Assembly (NCBI GenBank): GCA_002427885.1
Contig: DIZI01000017.1
Location: 2,088-66,087 of the forward strand
Source: Paludibacter sp. UBA6032
GTDB taxonomy: Bacteria > Bacteroidota > Bacteroidia > Bacteroidales > Paludibacteraceae
Length of the DNA stretch: 64,000 bases
Reading direction: 5' to 3'
Part shown: positions 43,722 to 54,247 of the stretch, piece after piece
Layout of the letters: the number at the start of each line of letters is the position of its first letter
Position numbering within the stretch: the stretch's first letter is position 1
Made by a program: the position numbers and the translations under genes
The notes under the pieces: generated by a model
What the model was told of the DNA's origin: nothing
Databases searched by the model: none
What the model saw: only the letters and a program-made list of their open reading frames with translations

Positions 43722-43747
43722 ATTTGTTTATTTTTTTTATTTTCAAA

Positions 43748-43784
43748 GATGAACCGGGCGGTAACGTTCGGTTCATCCTTTTTT
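43748..43784 (+). terminator. Terminator of cysJI
   Basis: gatgaaccg (43748-43756) pairs with cggttcatc (43769-43777), followed by CTTTTTT. Confidence 0.85.
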
Positions 43785-44076
43785 AAAAGATTTAAATTTG
43801 CTAATAAATCATGATTATAGGTTATACCTCACAAAAGTAAAAATTGATATTAAAAGTCTCTACTTCGTAAACAAATAACTTAATTTTGATAAGATAAAAA
43901 CGTATTTAAAATAAACCCTTCCAGCGTATTTCTGAAATCGAATTTCTCTTTAATTCATGGCTCTTATGTCAAATATTTATTGTATATTTGTCTGTTTTTT
44001 TGGATAGAACGAATAACAATAAGCAATCAAACAAATCTATCTTCAAACAACTGTAAACAAATAACTTAAAATAAAA
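43785..44076. other. gyrB leader region with a 17-bp direct repeat
   Basis: AT-rich DNA without a gene. gtaaacaaataacttaa is found at 43867-43883 and again at 44053-44069, eight bases before the gyrB ATG. A TATATTTG -7 box lies at 43983-43990. A minus-strand TACTTTTG at 43832-43839 points into the cysI terminator and has no gene to serve. Confidence 0.6.
43983..43990 (+). promoter_or_regulatory. Promoter -7 box of gyrB
   Basis: TATATTTG fits TAnnTTTG, 86 nt upstream of the gyrB ATG. No clear -33 TTTG is seen. Confidence 0.45.
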
Positions 44077-46044
<1,968 letters not shown>

Positions 46045-46071
46045 TAAGTTCCCAATTTTTTAATTTCCAAT

Positions 46072-46118
46072 TTCCAATAATTTCTATTGGTAATTGGAAA
46101 TTGATGAATTGAAAATTG
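46072..46118. repeat. AT-rich intergenic repeat, copy 1
   Basis: ttccaataatttctattggt followed by aattggaaattgatgaattg and a gaaaattg unit. A shorter relative occurs at 48027-48067. Both are between co-directional genes. Confidence 0.6.
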
Positions 46119-46125
46119 AAAATTG

Positions 46126-46674
46126 ATGAATATAGCCGTTTTCTGCTCTTCGAGTAATCACATTGCCGATAAATACAAACAAACAGCTTACCAACTTGGT
46201 GTATTAATAGCACAAAATGGAAACTCACTTGTATTTGGGGGTGCAACCGGTGGTTTGATGGACTCGGTGGCCGAAGGTGTTCATAGTAAAAACGGACAGA
46301 TTATCGGAGTTATTCCCCAAGCGGTTATCAATATGAATCGTCAGAGTACATTATCAACTCAATTAATCTGCGTTGAAACAATGAACGAAAGAAAGGCAAA
46401 AATGAAATCCATGGCTGATGTTTTCGTTGTACTTCCGGGAAGTTACGGCACTTTAGATGAAATGTTGGATATTATTGCTTCCGGAGTTGTTGGAGAACAC
46501 AAAAAACCCCTTATTCTGGTCAATCAGGATGGTTTTTACGATTCTTTTCTCTTTCAAATAGATTTTATGCGCAGTGAACAGTTTATCCCTGCCGTAGAAA
46601 AGTATAAACCGCTAATTGTATCAGACATTTATCAATGCATAGAGTTAATAAACCTGTTGAATAAAAACTCATAA
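46126..46674 (+). CDS. LOG-family (TIGR00730) nucleoside-monophosphate phosphoribohydrolase
   Basis: A 182-residue Rossmann-fold protein of the LOG family. These cleave nucleoside 5'-monophosphates, including cytokinin ribotides, to base and ribose 5-phosphate. IAVFCSSSNHIADKY, LVFGGATGGLMDSVAEG and ERKAKMKSMADVFVVLP are standard. The signature PGGxGTxxE reads PGSYGTLDE, so the second Gly is Ser. The ATG at 46126 is chosen over the TTG one codon earlier. It is 12 bp upstream of the GH16-like gene. Confidence 0.88.
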   Translation: MNIAVFCSSSNHIADKYKQTAYQLGVLIAQNGNSLVFGGATGGLMDSVAEGVHSKNGQIIGVIPQAVINMNRQSTLSTQLICVETMNERKAKMKSMADVFVVLPGSYGTLDEMLDIIASGVVGEHKKPLILVNQDGFYDSFLFQIDFMRSEQFIPAVEKYKPLIVSDIYQCIELINLLNKNS

Positions 46675-46686
46675 TACGATTTTATC

Positions 46687-48003
46687 ATGAATCTGTTTTG
46701 GAAAATTCTTTTTGGAGGCATTACTCCAACAGCAAAACTTGAAAAAAATGAAGCCGAACTGATAAAGGACATGCATCGGTACGCTGAAGTTGCGAAGTCG
46801 GTGGAACTGGCGGAATATAAAACATTATTTCATATAATAAAGTCAGCTAAATTTCAGGAAAACAAGAAAATTTTAAAGAACAGAAAATACAAAGACACTG
46901 AATATTCTGACGCAAGCCGTAAGTTTAATAAACTTCAAAATTCTTATGGAATTAAATTATACTATCAGGTTTTGGGTTCTGATGATTTAAAACAGTATTT
47001 AAATTTCAAAGCAACACCCGAGTTCGAACAACTTGGGGATAAGAAATTAATAAAAAAATCTGAGACTCTAAAAAAACTAAAGCATTTCGAACATTCAAAG
47101 GCATATAAAAATTTTATGCGTTTTCATGATTCCTTTATCGTCAGTGAATTTGAAGATTTAAAAATCAAAATTGCTACCCCCGAATTTATTAAGGCAAATG
47201 AATTCTGGGCAAATCAGGACAGATGGCACTCGACACCGGAATTTTTTCAACAACAAAGGTTTTACGAATTAGCAAAAAATCCGGATATTATTTTTTATGA
47301 AAACGAAAAGCCCGAACGGTTCGAAAAATACAAATCGTTGAAATTATCTTTTCAGGACGAATTTGAATGGAATACATTGGATAAATCGCACTGGAATTTC
47401 GGCTTTCACTATAAAAGCCCGGAACTAATTGGTGATCATTCTTTTGCAAACGAGAAACAAGCCAATAATTCAGGAAAGAATATTTCTGTTGAAGAGGGGA
47501 TTTTAAAGATTGCCACGAAACATGAAAATGCAACTGCCCGTGCCTGGCATGAGAAAAAAGGCTTTATTGAACAAGAATTCCGTTTTACATCCGATGTTCT
47601 TCAAACTGCTGATAATTTCCGCCAAAAGAAAGGCGTTTTCCGGGCAAAATTAAGATGCACCGGAAACGTTCAACACGTATTTTGGTTAGGAGCAGACAAC
47701 AAATTGCCCAATATTAAGGTATTTCATTTCAATGGTAAAAAAATAACATTGGGCAATGCCAATAAAAATCTTTTTGATGGGATTAACATCTCAGGAATTA
47801 ATCCCGCACTCTACTTTATTTACACATTGATCTGGACAGAAAAAGAATTAATCTGGATGATCAATAATATGGAAGTCTATCGCACGGTCAGTAATATACC
47901 CAAAGAAGAAATGTACCTGGCATTCAACTCATTCATTTCTGAAAAACAAAGAGGAAGTGTAGGAAGTCTGGATGTTGATTGGGTAAGAGTATACACAAAT
48001 TAA
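46687..48003 (+). CDS. GH16-like jelly-roll protein with N-terminal helical repeats, catalytic residues absent
   Basis: A 438-residue protein of unusual build. It has no signal peptide, so it is probably cytoplasmic. Residues 1-215 are helical and strongly charged, with three TPEF units (110-113, 164-167, 183-186) in loosely repeated segments. Residues of about 220-438 resemble a family 16 glycoside hydrolase/laminarinase jelly roll (LSFQDEFEWNTLDKSHW, VEEGILKIATKHE, KKGVFRAKLRCTGNVQHVFW, LDVDWVRVYTN at the end). Where GH16 enzymes have ExDxxE this protein reads N342-I-K344-V-F-H347, so hydrolysis is unlikely. A carbohydrate- or protein-binding role is possible. The neighbours give no clue. 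Confidence 0.7.
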   Translation: MNLFWKILFGGITPTAKLEKNEAELIKDMHRYAEVAKSVELAEYKTLFHIIKSAKFQENKKILKNRKYKDTEYSDASRKFNKLQNSYGIKLYYQVLGSDDLKQYLNFKATPEFEQLGDKKLIKKSETLKKLKHFEHSKAYKNFMRFHDSFIVSEFEDLKIKIATPEFIKANEFWANQDRWHSTPEFFQQQRFYELAKNPDIIFYENEKPERFEKYKSLKLSFQDEFEWNTLDKSHWNFGFHYKSPELIGDHSFANEKQANNSGKNISVEEGILKIATKHENATARAWHEKKGFIEQEFRFTSDVLQTADNFRQKKGVFRAKLRCTGNVQHVFWLGADNKLPNIKVFHFNGKKITLGNANKNLFDGINISGINPALYFIYTLIWTEKELIWMINNMEVYRTVSNIPKEEMYLAFNSFISEKQRGSVGSLDVDWVRVYTN

Positions 48004-48026
48004 TGTCCGGATTCTAATTTATTTAC

Positions 48027-48067
48027 TTCCAATAATTGGTAATTGGCAATTAATAAATTGAAAATTT
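48027..48067. repeat. AT-rich intergenic repeat, copy 2
   Basis: ttccaataattggtaattgg, then caattaataaattgaaaatt. It is related to the element at 46072-46118 and lies just before the kdsA-kdsC gene. Confidence 0.6.
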
Positions 48068-48072
48068 AAATT

Positions 48073-49446
48073 ATGCTCGAAACCCGAAAGATAAATGTTC
48101 TCAATCGTTTTGAAATTGGCGGGAACACCCGGTTTGTCCTTATTGCCGGTCCCTGTGCTATAGAAACGGAAGAAATGACTATGGAAGTCGCAGCAAAGTT
48201 GAAAGAAATTTGCGAAGAACTGGATATTCATCTCATTTTCAAATCCTCATTCGACAAAGCCAATCGCACTTCCGTTAAAGCACCACGTGGAGTTGGTTTA
48301 AAACGCGGACTTGAAATACTTCAACGAGTGAAATCAGAACTTGATTTGCCTGTTGTCACCGACGTTCATGAGAGCTGGCAATGTGCCGAAGTAGCCGAAG
48401 TAACCGATATGCTGCAAATTCCTGCCTTTCTCTCCCGTCAGACCGATTTATTGATTGCCGCTGCCAAAACAGGCAAAATTGTCAATGTAAAAAAAGGGCA
48501 GTTTATGGCTCCCTGGGACATGAAAAATGTCGTGGATAAGTTACGTGATTCTGGAAATGAGAACATTTTGCTTTGCGAACGCGGATCAAGTTTCGGATAT
48601 AACAACCTGGTGGTGGATATGACAGGGTTGGTTGAAATGCGAAATTATGGCTTCCCGATTGTATTTGATGCCACACATGCCGTTCAGAAACCGGGCGGAC
48701 AAGGAACTTCAACCGGAGGAAACCGTGAAATGGTACCCTATTTAATGCGCGCCGCGTTGGCAGTTGGTGTCGATGCGATTTTCGCTGAAGTTCATCCCGA
48801 TCCAGATCATGCTTTTTCAGACGGACCAAATCAATTGTATCTTTCCGATATAAAAGAGATTCTTCAACAGGCAATTGCCATCGACAATATTACAAAAGGA
48901 ATAATTGAAAGTGGCAAAAAAGAATCAGTTCGCTCTCAAACTATTCAAAACACGAAACCTGAAACACAAAATATAAAACTTCTTCTTACTGATGTGGATG
49001 GTGTTTTAACCGATGGGGGTATGTATTATTCCAAAGACGGCGATGCAGCAAAAAAATTCAATGCACACGATGGAATGGGCTTGCAAATTATTCGGGATAA
49101 AGGAATTAAAACCGGGATTATTACATCCGAAACTACTGACATAGTAGAACGTCGTTTTCTGAAACTGAAATTGGATTATTTGTATCAGGGAAGGCGGGAA
49201 GGCGGAAAACTGGCTTCAGTGAAGGAAATTTGCGAAAAAGAAGGGATTACGCTTGCTGAAGTGGCTTATATCGGTGACGATGTGAATTGTTTTGAATTGC
49301 TTTCATCTGTTGGATTGGCGGCTTGCCCGAGTGATGCCATCGATTCAATAAAAAACATTCCCGGTATCATTCAGATGAAGAAAAAAGGGGGTGAAGGTTG
49401 TGTCCGCGAGTTTGTGGAGATGATAATTTCTAAAGGAGAATTGTAA
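48073..49446 (+). CDS. KdsA-KdsC fusion: Kdo-8-phosphate synthase and Kdo-8-phosphate phosphatase
   Basis: A 457-residue bifunctional enzyme. Residues 1-275 are 3-deoxy-8-phosphooctulonate synthase (KdsA): LIAGPCAIETEEMTMEVA, FKSSFDKANRTS, VTDVHESWQCAEVAE, DATHAVQKPGGQGTSTGGNR and EVHPDPDHAFSDGPN. A linker of about 25 residues follows. Residues 301-457 are a HAD phosphatase (KdsC): LLTDVDGVLTDGG with the nucleophile Asp, IITSETTDIVERR, and YIGDDVNCFELL. The two make and then dephosphorylate Kdo-8-P for lipid A-core synthesis. The linker holds no ATG and the frame is continuous, so the fusion looks real. KdsD follows, supplying arabinose-5-phosphate. Confidence 0.93.
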   Translation: MLETRKINVLNRFEIGGNTRFVLIAGPCAIETEEMTMEVAAKLKEICEELDIHLIFKSSFDKANRTSVKAPRGVGLKRGLEILQRVKSELDLPVVTDVHESWQCAEVAEVTDMLQIPAFLSRQTDLLIAAAKTGKIVNVKKGQFMAPWDMKNVVDKLRDSGNENILLCERGSSFGYNNLVVDMTGLVEMRNYGFPIVFDATHAVQKPGGQGTSTGGNREMVPYLMRAALAVGVDAIFAEVHPDPDHAFSDGPNQLYLSDIKEILQQAIAIDNITKGIIESGKKESVRSQTIQNTKPETQNIKLLLTDVDGVLTDGGMYYSKDGDAAKKFNAHDGMGLQIIRDKGIKTGIITSETTDIVERRFLKLKLDYLYQGRREGGKLASVKEICEKEGITLAEVAYIGDDVNCFELLSSVGLAACPSDAIDSIKNIPGIIQMKKKGGEGCVREFVEMIISKGEL

Positions 49447-49464
49447 ATTAAGAAATTGAACAAG

Positions 49465-50415
49465 ATGGATTTCGTAAAGCGAAGTAAAGAAATATTCAAC
49501 TCGGAAATAGCCGAACTTCAAAAACTATCCGACCGGATAGGTCTGGAAATAAATGAAGTTGTGGAATTGATTTTTGCAGGCAAAGGTAAACTGGTAATCA
49601 TGGGTGTCGGGAAAACCGGCATTATAGGTCACAAAATTTCATCCTCTTTAGCTTCCACAGGAACACCTTCCATTTTTATTAATGCTGCCGAGGCCATGCA
49701 TGGCGATCTGGGAATGATTAATAAAAACGATATTGCTTTGCTAATTTCAAATAGTGGCAGTTCTTCCGAGATTCTCAATGTAATCGCGCCGCTAAAAAAA
49801 ATCGGTTGTTCGTTGATTGCCATGACTGGTAATCCAAATTCGATCTTAGCCAAAGAGGTAACACTGATATTAAACATTGGTGTCGAAAAAGAAGCCTGTC
49901 CGCTGGGTCTGGCTCCTACAACATCTACTACTGCAGCACTGGTCATGGGCGACGCACTGACAATTTGCCTAATGGAACGTCGCGGATTTAAAGCCGAAAA
50001 CTATGCTCTTTATCATCCGGGAGGGGCTTTAGGACGTCGATTGATTTCCCGTGTAAAAGATGAAATGGTGACCGAAATTCCAAAAGTACTCGAAGCCACG
50101 CTTTTCAAAGATATTATGCATGAGATGAGTAACAAACGACTTGGAATGACTTTAGTTTATAATAACGAACAGCAGGCCGTCGGGATTATTACGGACGGTG
50201 ATATACGGCGGGCCATCCAGCGCTTTGATGATATCAGACAGGTAGTTGCAGCCGATTTTATGACACACGGTTTTAAAAGAATCGGACAGGATGAATTGTT
50301 GACAGAAGCATTGGAAATGATGGATATCAACAAAATCACAACCTTGACGGTAATGAATAATTCCGAACAGGTTGTGGGAATTCTGTCCATACACAATATT
50401 ATCGACTTCAGATAA
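49465..50415 (+). CDS. kdsD: Arabinose-5-phosphate isomerase
   Basis: A 316-residue enzyme that converts ribulose-5-phosphate to arabinose-5-phosphate, the first Kdo-pathway intermediate. The SIS domain (about 35-175) has VIMGVGKTGIIGHKISSSLASTGTPS and ISNSGSSSEI, and a tandem CBS pair follows (about 200-316, GIITDGDIRRA and VVGILSIHNII). The ATG at 49465 is preferred over a TTG three codons upstream. It lies 18 bp after the KdsA-KdsC fusion, so three Kdo steps are encoded together. Confidence 0.94.
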   Translation: MDFVKRSKEIFNSEIAELQKLSDRIGLEINEVVELIFAGKGKLVIMGVGKTGIIGHKISSSLASTGTPSIFINAAEAMHGDLGMINKNDIALLISNSGSSSEILNVIAPLKKIGCSLIAMTGNPNSILAKEVTLILNIGVEKEACPLGLAPTTSTTAALVMGDALTICLMERRGFKAENYALYHPGGALGRRLISRVKDEMVTEIPKVLEATLFKDIMHEMSNKRLGMTLVYNNEQQAVGIITDGDIRRAIQRFDDIRQVVAADFMTHGFKRIGQDELLTEALEMMDINKITTLTVMNNSEQVVGILSIHNIIDFR

Positions 50416-50465
50416 TTACCGTTATTGAACTAAGGTTTTCACTATCAAACAATACAAAAGCAAAA

Positions 50466-51308
50466 TTGAGATTCAAGAAAATATATATCGAGATCACAAA
50501 CAGCTGCAATTTCGATTGCAGCTTTTGTTTTAAAACGAAGAGAGCTAACAAATTCATGTCACCCGATGAGTTTAGCTTAGTGATTCAGAAAATTCGTCCT
50601 TTTACCGATTATATATATTTACATGTTTTGGGAGAACCGCTTTTACATCCTCAACTGGATGAAATTCTGACTATTGCAGAAACTGCCGGACTTTATATCA
50701 ATATTACAACAAACGGAGGATTATTGGAACGAAAGAAAGAAATTCTGTCGAAGCACAACATTCGTCAAATGAATATCTCTTTGCACGATGCGGAAGAAAA
50801 TATTGAACCGGACAAATGGGATAATTACCTTCAAACAGTTTTGAATTTTGCTATTAAAACAGCAGGGAAAACATACATTAGTTTACGATTGTGGAACACG
50901 ACAAACGAAGCAAGCGCTGATTTCAACTGGCTTTGTACAAATCAAATTGCAGCTAAATTCAACATGCAAATGGAGTTATTGAACCAAAATACAAACGGAA
51001 AGAGTCTTAAACTGGCTGAACATATTTTCCTGCAACGCGGACCACGCTTTGAATGGCCGGATGAAAACAAGAAAGGCATGCAAACACAAAAAACATGCTA
51101 TGCCCTTCGCGATCATATCGCTATTTTAGCTGATGGACAGGTTGTACCCTGCTGTTTGGATGGAGATGCTGCATTAAGACTCGGGGATATATTTAAAGAA
51201 GAGTTATCCGATATTTTGAATTCGGAACGGGCTCAAAAAATCCATAAAGGCTTTTTAAACAATAAAATAACCGAAGATATTTGTAAAACATGCGGATTTA
51301 TTATTTAA
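50466..51308 (+). CDS. Radical SAM/SPASM domain protein
   Basis: A 280-residue radical SAM protein. The cluster motif CNFDCSFC (Cys-x3-Cys-x2-Cys) is at the N-terminus in EITNSCNFDCSFCFK. The barrel segments LGEPLLHPQLDEIL and ITTNGGLLERKKEIL follow. A C-terminal SPASM-like extension has VPCCLDGD and CKTCGFII to bind auxiliary iron-sulfur. Such enzymes often modify peptides or act as maturases, but no peptide substrate is visible nearby. It starts with TTG, since no in-frame ATG precedes the motif. It ends 18 bp before the SNF2 gene. Confidence 0.85.
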   Translation: MRFKKIYIEITNSCNFDCSFCFKTKRANKFMSPDEFSLVIQKIRPFTDYIYLHVLGEPLLHPQLDEILTIAETAGLYINITTNGGLLERKKEILSKHNIRQMNISLHDAEENIEPDKWDNYLQTVLNFAIKTAGKTYISLRLWNTTNEASADFNWLCTNQIAAKFNMQMELLNQNTNGKSLKLAEHIFLQRGPRFEWPDENKKGMQTQKTCYALRDHIAILADGQVVPCCLDGDAALRLGDIFKEELSDILNSERAQKIHKGFLNNKITEDICKTCGFII

Positions 51309-51326
51309 TTTTCCGTTCCAATAATT

Positions 51327-54212
51327 ATGAACCAATCTGTAGTTTACACCATCAATAGTAACGGAAATCTAGGTTGTTTTCCCGAATGTGTAATTGTCGA
51401 CACCGACAATAAGGGGCAGTTTTCGGTGAATTATATCAAAGTTAATCATCAAAACAAATCCAACTTCAGTTCACTTTTTGATGCCACGGACGAAAAATTG
51501 TTGGATTGTTGCTTTCAACTGGAAAAAGAGAACATTATATCCAAAACTTCCGATAAAGAAATTCGCACCTGGGAAAGCCTGATTTCAAAGTACTTTGATG
51601 GGAAAACAGGAAAAAAGATCAACAATATTCAATACGTCAAGGATTATTTGACCAGTTATATAAACGGCTATCTGAATACCTTTTTTGAAAATATATCCGA
51701 TAAATTACTCTACCTTCCTACCGGGAAATTTCCATTTTCATGGAAAAAAATAACTATATCCATTGAAATGCCCGAGATGCTGTATTGTTTTGACTACCAC
51801 CCTGAATTTTTAAATTATTCACTCCAACTGACCTGTCGGAACAAACCCTTAAGTATTCGTGATGGCATTTTTGTTTCGCGGAGTACAGCCCGGATATTAG
51901 TAAACAGCACCATTTACGAATTTGAAAAAGATATTGATGGGAGAAAACTGATACCCTTTTTCTCGAAGGATTTTGTTTCCGTAACCAAATCCAATGCCAG
52001 CGAGTATATTCAGAAAGTATTGTTACCGCTTGTACCAACCAATCGGGTTATCCCTATTGGTTTTGAAATTCAAACAATCACCGAATTATCCAATGCTGTC
52101 TTGCGGATCAAGGAATTAGATACTCTGGTGCAAACCAGCCTTTTTGAAAACATAGTTCCCGATAATAAATCAAAAAATATTGTACTGGAACTTATCTTTG
52201 AATACCAGGGTTTCTGTTTTTGGGCCGGACAGGGTGGAACAACAAACCGTCTGGACAAGCACGATGATTCGTTTAGCATTTATCAGGTTCTGCGCGATAA
52301 GGAATTGGAGAAAATGTATATCGCCGAACTGAAAACGATTGGACTTGATTTGGATGCAAAAGTTCGGAAAATGCCTTATATTGATGGTGTTGAGTGGATT
52401 AATACTCATTATAAACTCATAGAATCTGCAGGTATTGAAATCCGTTTCGAGAAAAAATCGAATAACGCTCAACGTATCTTCGTGGGGGAACACACAATCT
52501 CGGTAGAACTGGAAGAAGGAAATGATTGGTTCGATATCAGGGGAAAGGTACAAATTGGAAACTTTGAAATTCCATTTTTACAAGTGCTCAATTATATAAA
52601 GCACGATAAAAAGGAAATGTTGCTTCCAAACGGTGAATACGCTCAGATTCCTCAGTCTTGGTTTGATGAATATAAATCGCTGGTGGATTTGTGTAAAATT
52701 GAAAACGGGAAGGCAACAGTCTCGAAACATTATTGCGTTTTTATTGACGAACTCGCTCAAAATTCCAGAGTAAAATTGTCGGTAAAAGACAATATGCGGA
52801 AGTTACTTGAAAATAAGCTGGATGTCAATTACGACTTACCTTTAAGTTTTAACGGACAACTTCGTAATTATCAGCAACAAGGATACAATTGGCTGCGACT
52901 GCTCGACGAATTGGGAATGGGTGGTTGTTTAGCTGACGATATGGGATTAGGGAAAACCATTCAAACACTTTGTTTGCTGCAATGGCTGAAAGAGAAAAAA
53001 AGAGGAACAAATTTGCTGGTGGTGCCGACAAGCCTGATTTACAACTGGCAGCAAGAAACAGCAAAATTTACCCCTACAATTGATATTTATGTGCATGTCG
53101 GAAATCAGCGAACGAAAGATTATACCGATTTTGGACAGCCGGATATTTTGCTCACGAGTTATGCTATTTTGAGACGTGACAAGGACCTTTTTAGCAGTCA
53201 GCATTTTAATTATATAATTCTGGATGAAGCACAATCCATTAAAAATCCGCAATCAGATATAACGCAGGTTTGTTTATCACTCAAAGGTCAACGATTTCTG
53301 ACATTAACCGGAACGCCAATTGAGAATTCTTTAACCGATCTTTGGTCTCAGGTACACTTTTTCAATCGCAATATGTTGGGTTCTGCAAACCATTTTACAC
53401 GTTCGTGCAAGCTGCCCGAAAAGCAGGAATTATACCGTCAGCTATTAAAACCATTTCTACTTCGTCGTCACAAGAGTGCTGTATTGACGGATTTACCCGA
53501 TAAATCAATTATCGTTCAACACTGTGTGATGAGCGAAGAACAACAAAGTTTTTACCGCGATATTCGCAACAGTTACCGGGATAAGTTTCTGGAAAACAAA
53601 GATGGGAATGATAAAGTCAACCCTATGATTTTATTGGAAGGATTGTTGAGGCTTCGGCAAACAGCCAATCATCCCATATTGGCAGATGCGGAATATTCCG
53701 AAAATTCCGGGAAATTCGAGACCGTCACGCAGATGCTGGAAGATGTTGTACAACAAGGCGATAAAGTACTTGTATTTAGCTCGTTTGTAGAACATCTAAA
53801 ACTATACAAAAATTATCTCGATGAACGGAAAATCAACTATTGTTACCTGGATGGAAGTACCAAAGACAGGAAGGAACAGGTTGAAAAATTTCAGCAAAGC
53901 GACGATTTCCCAATCTTTTTACTTTCGCTCAAAGCCGGTGGTGTCGGGTTAAACCTGACCCGGGCAAGTTATGTTTTCCTGCTCGATCCATGGTGGAATC
54001 CTGCTGCAGAAGCACAGGCGTTTGATCGCGCACACCGGATTGGTCAACAAAATAAAGTATTTGTTTACAAGTTCATTACACAAAATAGTATTGAAGAGAA
54101 AATACTGCAACTTCAGGAACAGAAACTGCATTTATCGGAAAAAATGCTTGAATCGGATACCAATATTTTAAAACAGATGGATGTAAACGAAGTCCTGAAA
54201 CTTATAGATTAG
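51327..54212 (+). CDS. SNF2-family DEAD/DEAH helicase
   Basis: A 961-residue ATP-dependent DNA translocase-like protein. The N-terminal half (about 1-500) is a poorly conserved, family-specific region. The motor starts with LRNYQQQGYNWLRLLDELGM and ADDMGLGKTIQTLCLL (motif I), then LDEAQSIKN (II), LTGTPIENSLTDLWS (III), and the second lobe with VFSSFVEHLKLYKNYL, LLSLKAGGVGLNLTRAS and DPWWNPAAEAQAFDRAHRIG (V, VI). Its role in DNA repair, transcription or defence is not evident from context. It is a normal chromosomal gene in many Bacteroidota. Confidence 0.9.
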   Translation: MNQSVVYTINSNGNLGCFPECVIVDTDNKGQFSVNYIKVNHQNKSNFSSLFDATDEKLLDCCFQLEKENIISKTSDKEIRTWESLISKYFDGKTGKKINNIQYVKDYLTSYINGYLNTFFENISDKLLYLPTGKFPFSWKKITISIEMPEMLYCFDYHPEFLNYSLQLTCRNKPLSIRDGIFVSRSTARILVNSTIYEFEKDIDGRKLIPFFSKDFVSVTKSNASEYIQKVLLPLVPTNRVIPIGFEIQTITELSNAVLRIKELDTLVQTSLFENIVPDNKSKNIVLELIFEYQGFCFWAGQGGTTNRLDKHDDSFSIYQVLRDKELEKMYIAELKTIGLDLDAKVRKMPYIDGVEWINTHYKLIESAGIEIRFEKKSNNAQRIFVGEHTISVELEEGNDWFDIRGKVQIGNFEIPFLQVLNYIKHDKKEMLLPNGEYAQIPQSWFDEYKSLVDLCKIENGKATVSKHYCVFIDELAQNSRVKLSVKDNMRKLLENKLDVNYDLPLSFNGQLRNYQQQGYNWLRLLDELGMGGCLADDMGLGKTIQTLCLLQWLKEKKRGTNLLVVPTSLIYNWQQETAKFTPTIDIYVHVGNQRTKDYTDFGQPDILLTSYAILRRDKDLFSSQHFNYIILDEAQSIKNPQSDITQVCLSLKGQRFLTLTGTPIENSLTDLWSQVHFFNRNMLGSANHFTRSCKLPEKQELYRQLLKPFLLRRHKSAVLTDLPDKSIIVQHCVMSEEQQSFYRDIRNSYRDKFLENKDGNDKVNPMILLEGLLRLRQTANHPILADAEYSENSGKFETVTQMLEDVVQQGDKVLVFSSFVEHLKLYKNYLDERKINYCYLDGSTKDRKEQVEKFQQSDDFPIFLLSLKAGGVGLNLTRASYVFLLDPWWNPAAEAQAFDRAHRIGQQNKVFVYKFITQNSIEEKILQLQEQKLHLSEKMLESDTNILKQMDVNEVLKLID

Positions 54213-54247
54213 AGTTTGTCCAAATAGAACTACTCACACATTTTAGT

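Noticed and set aside
51327..54212. SNF2 helicase as part of a phage-defence system
   Set aside because: No nuclease, methylase or other defence partner lies beside it; such helicases are also ordinary chromosomal genes in this group.
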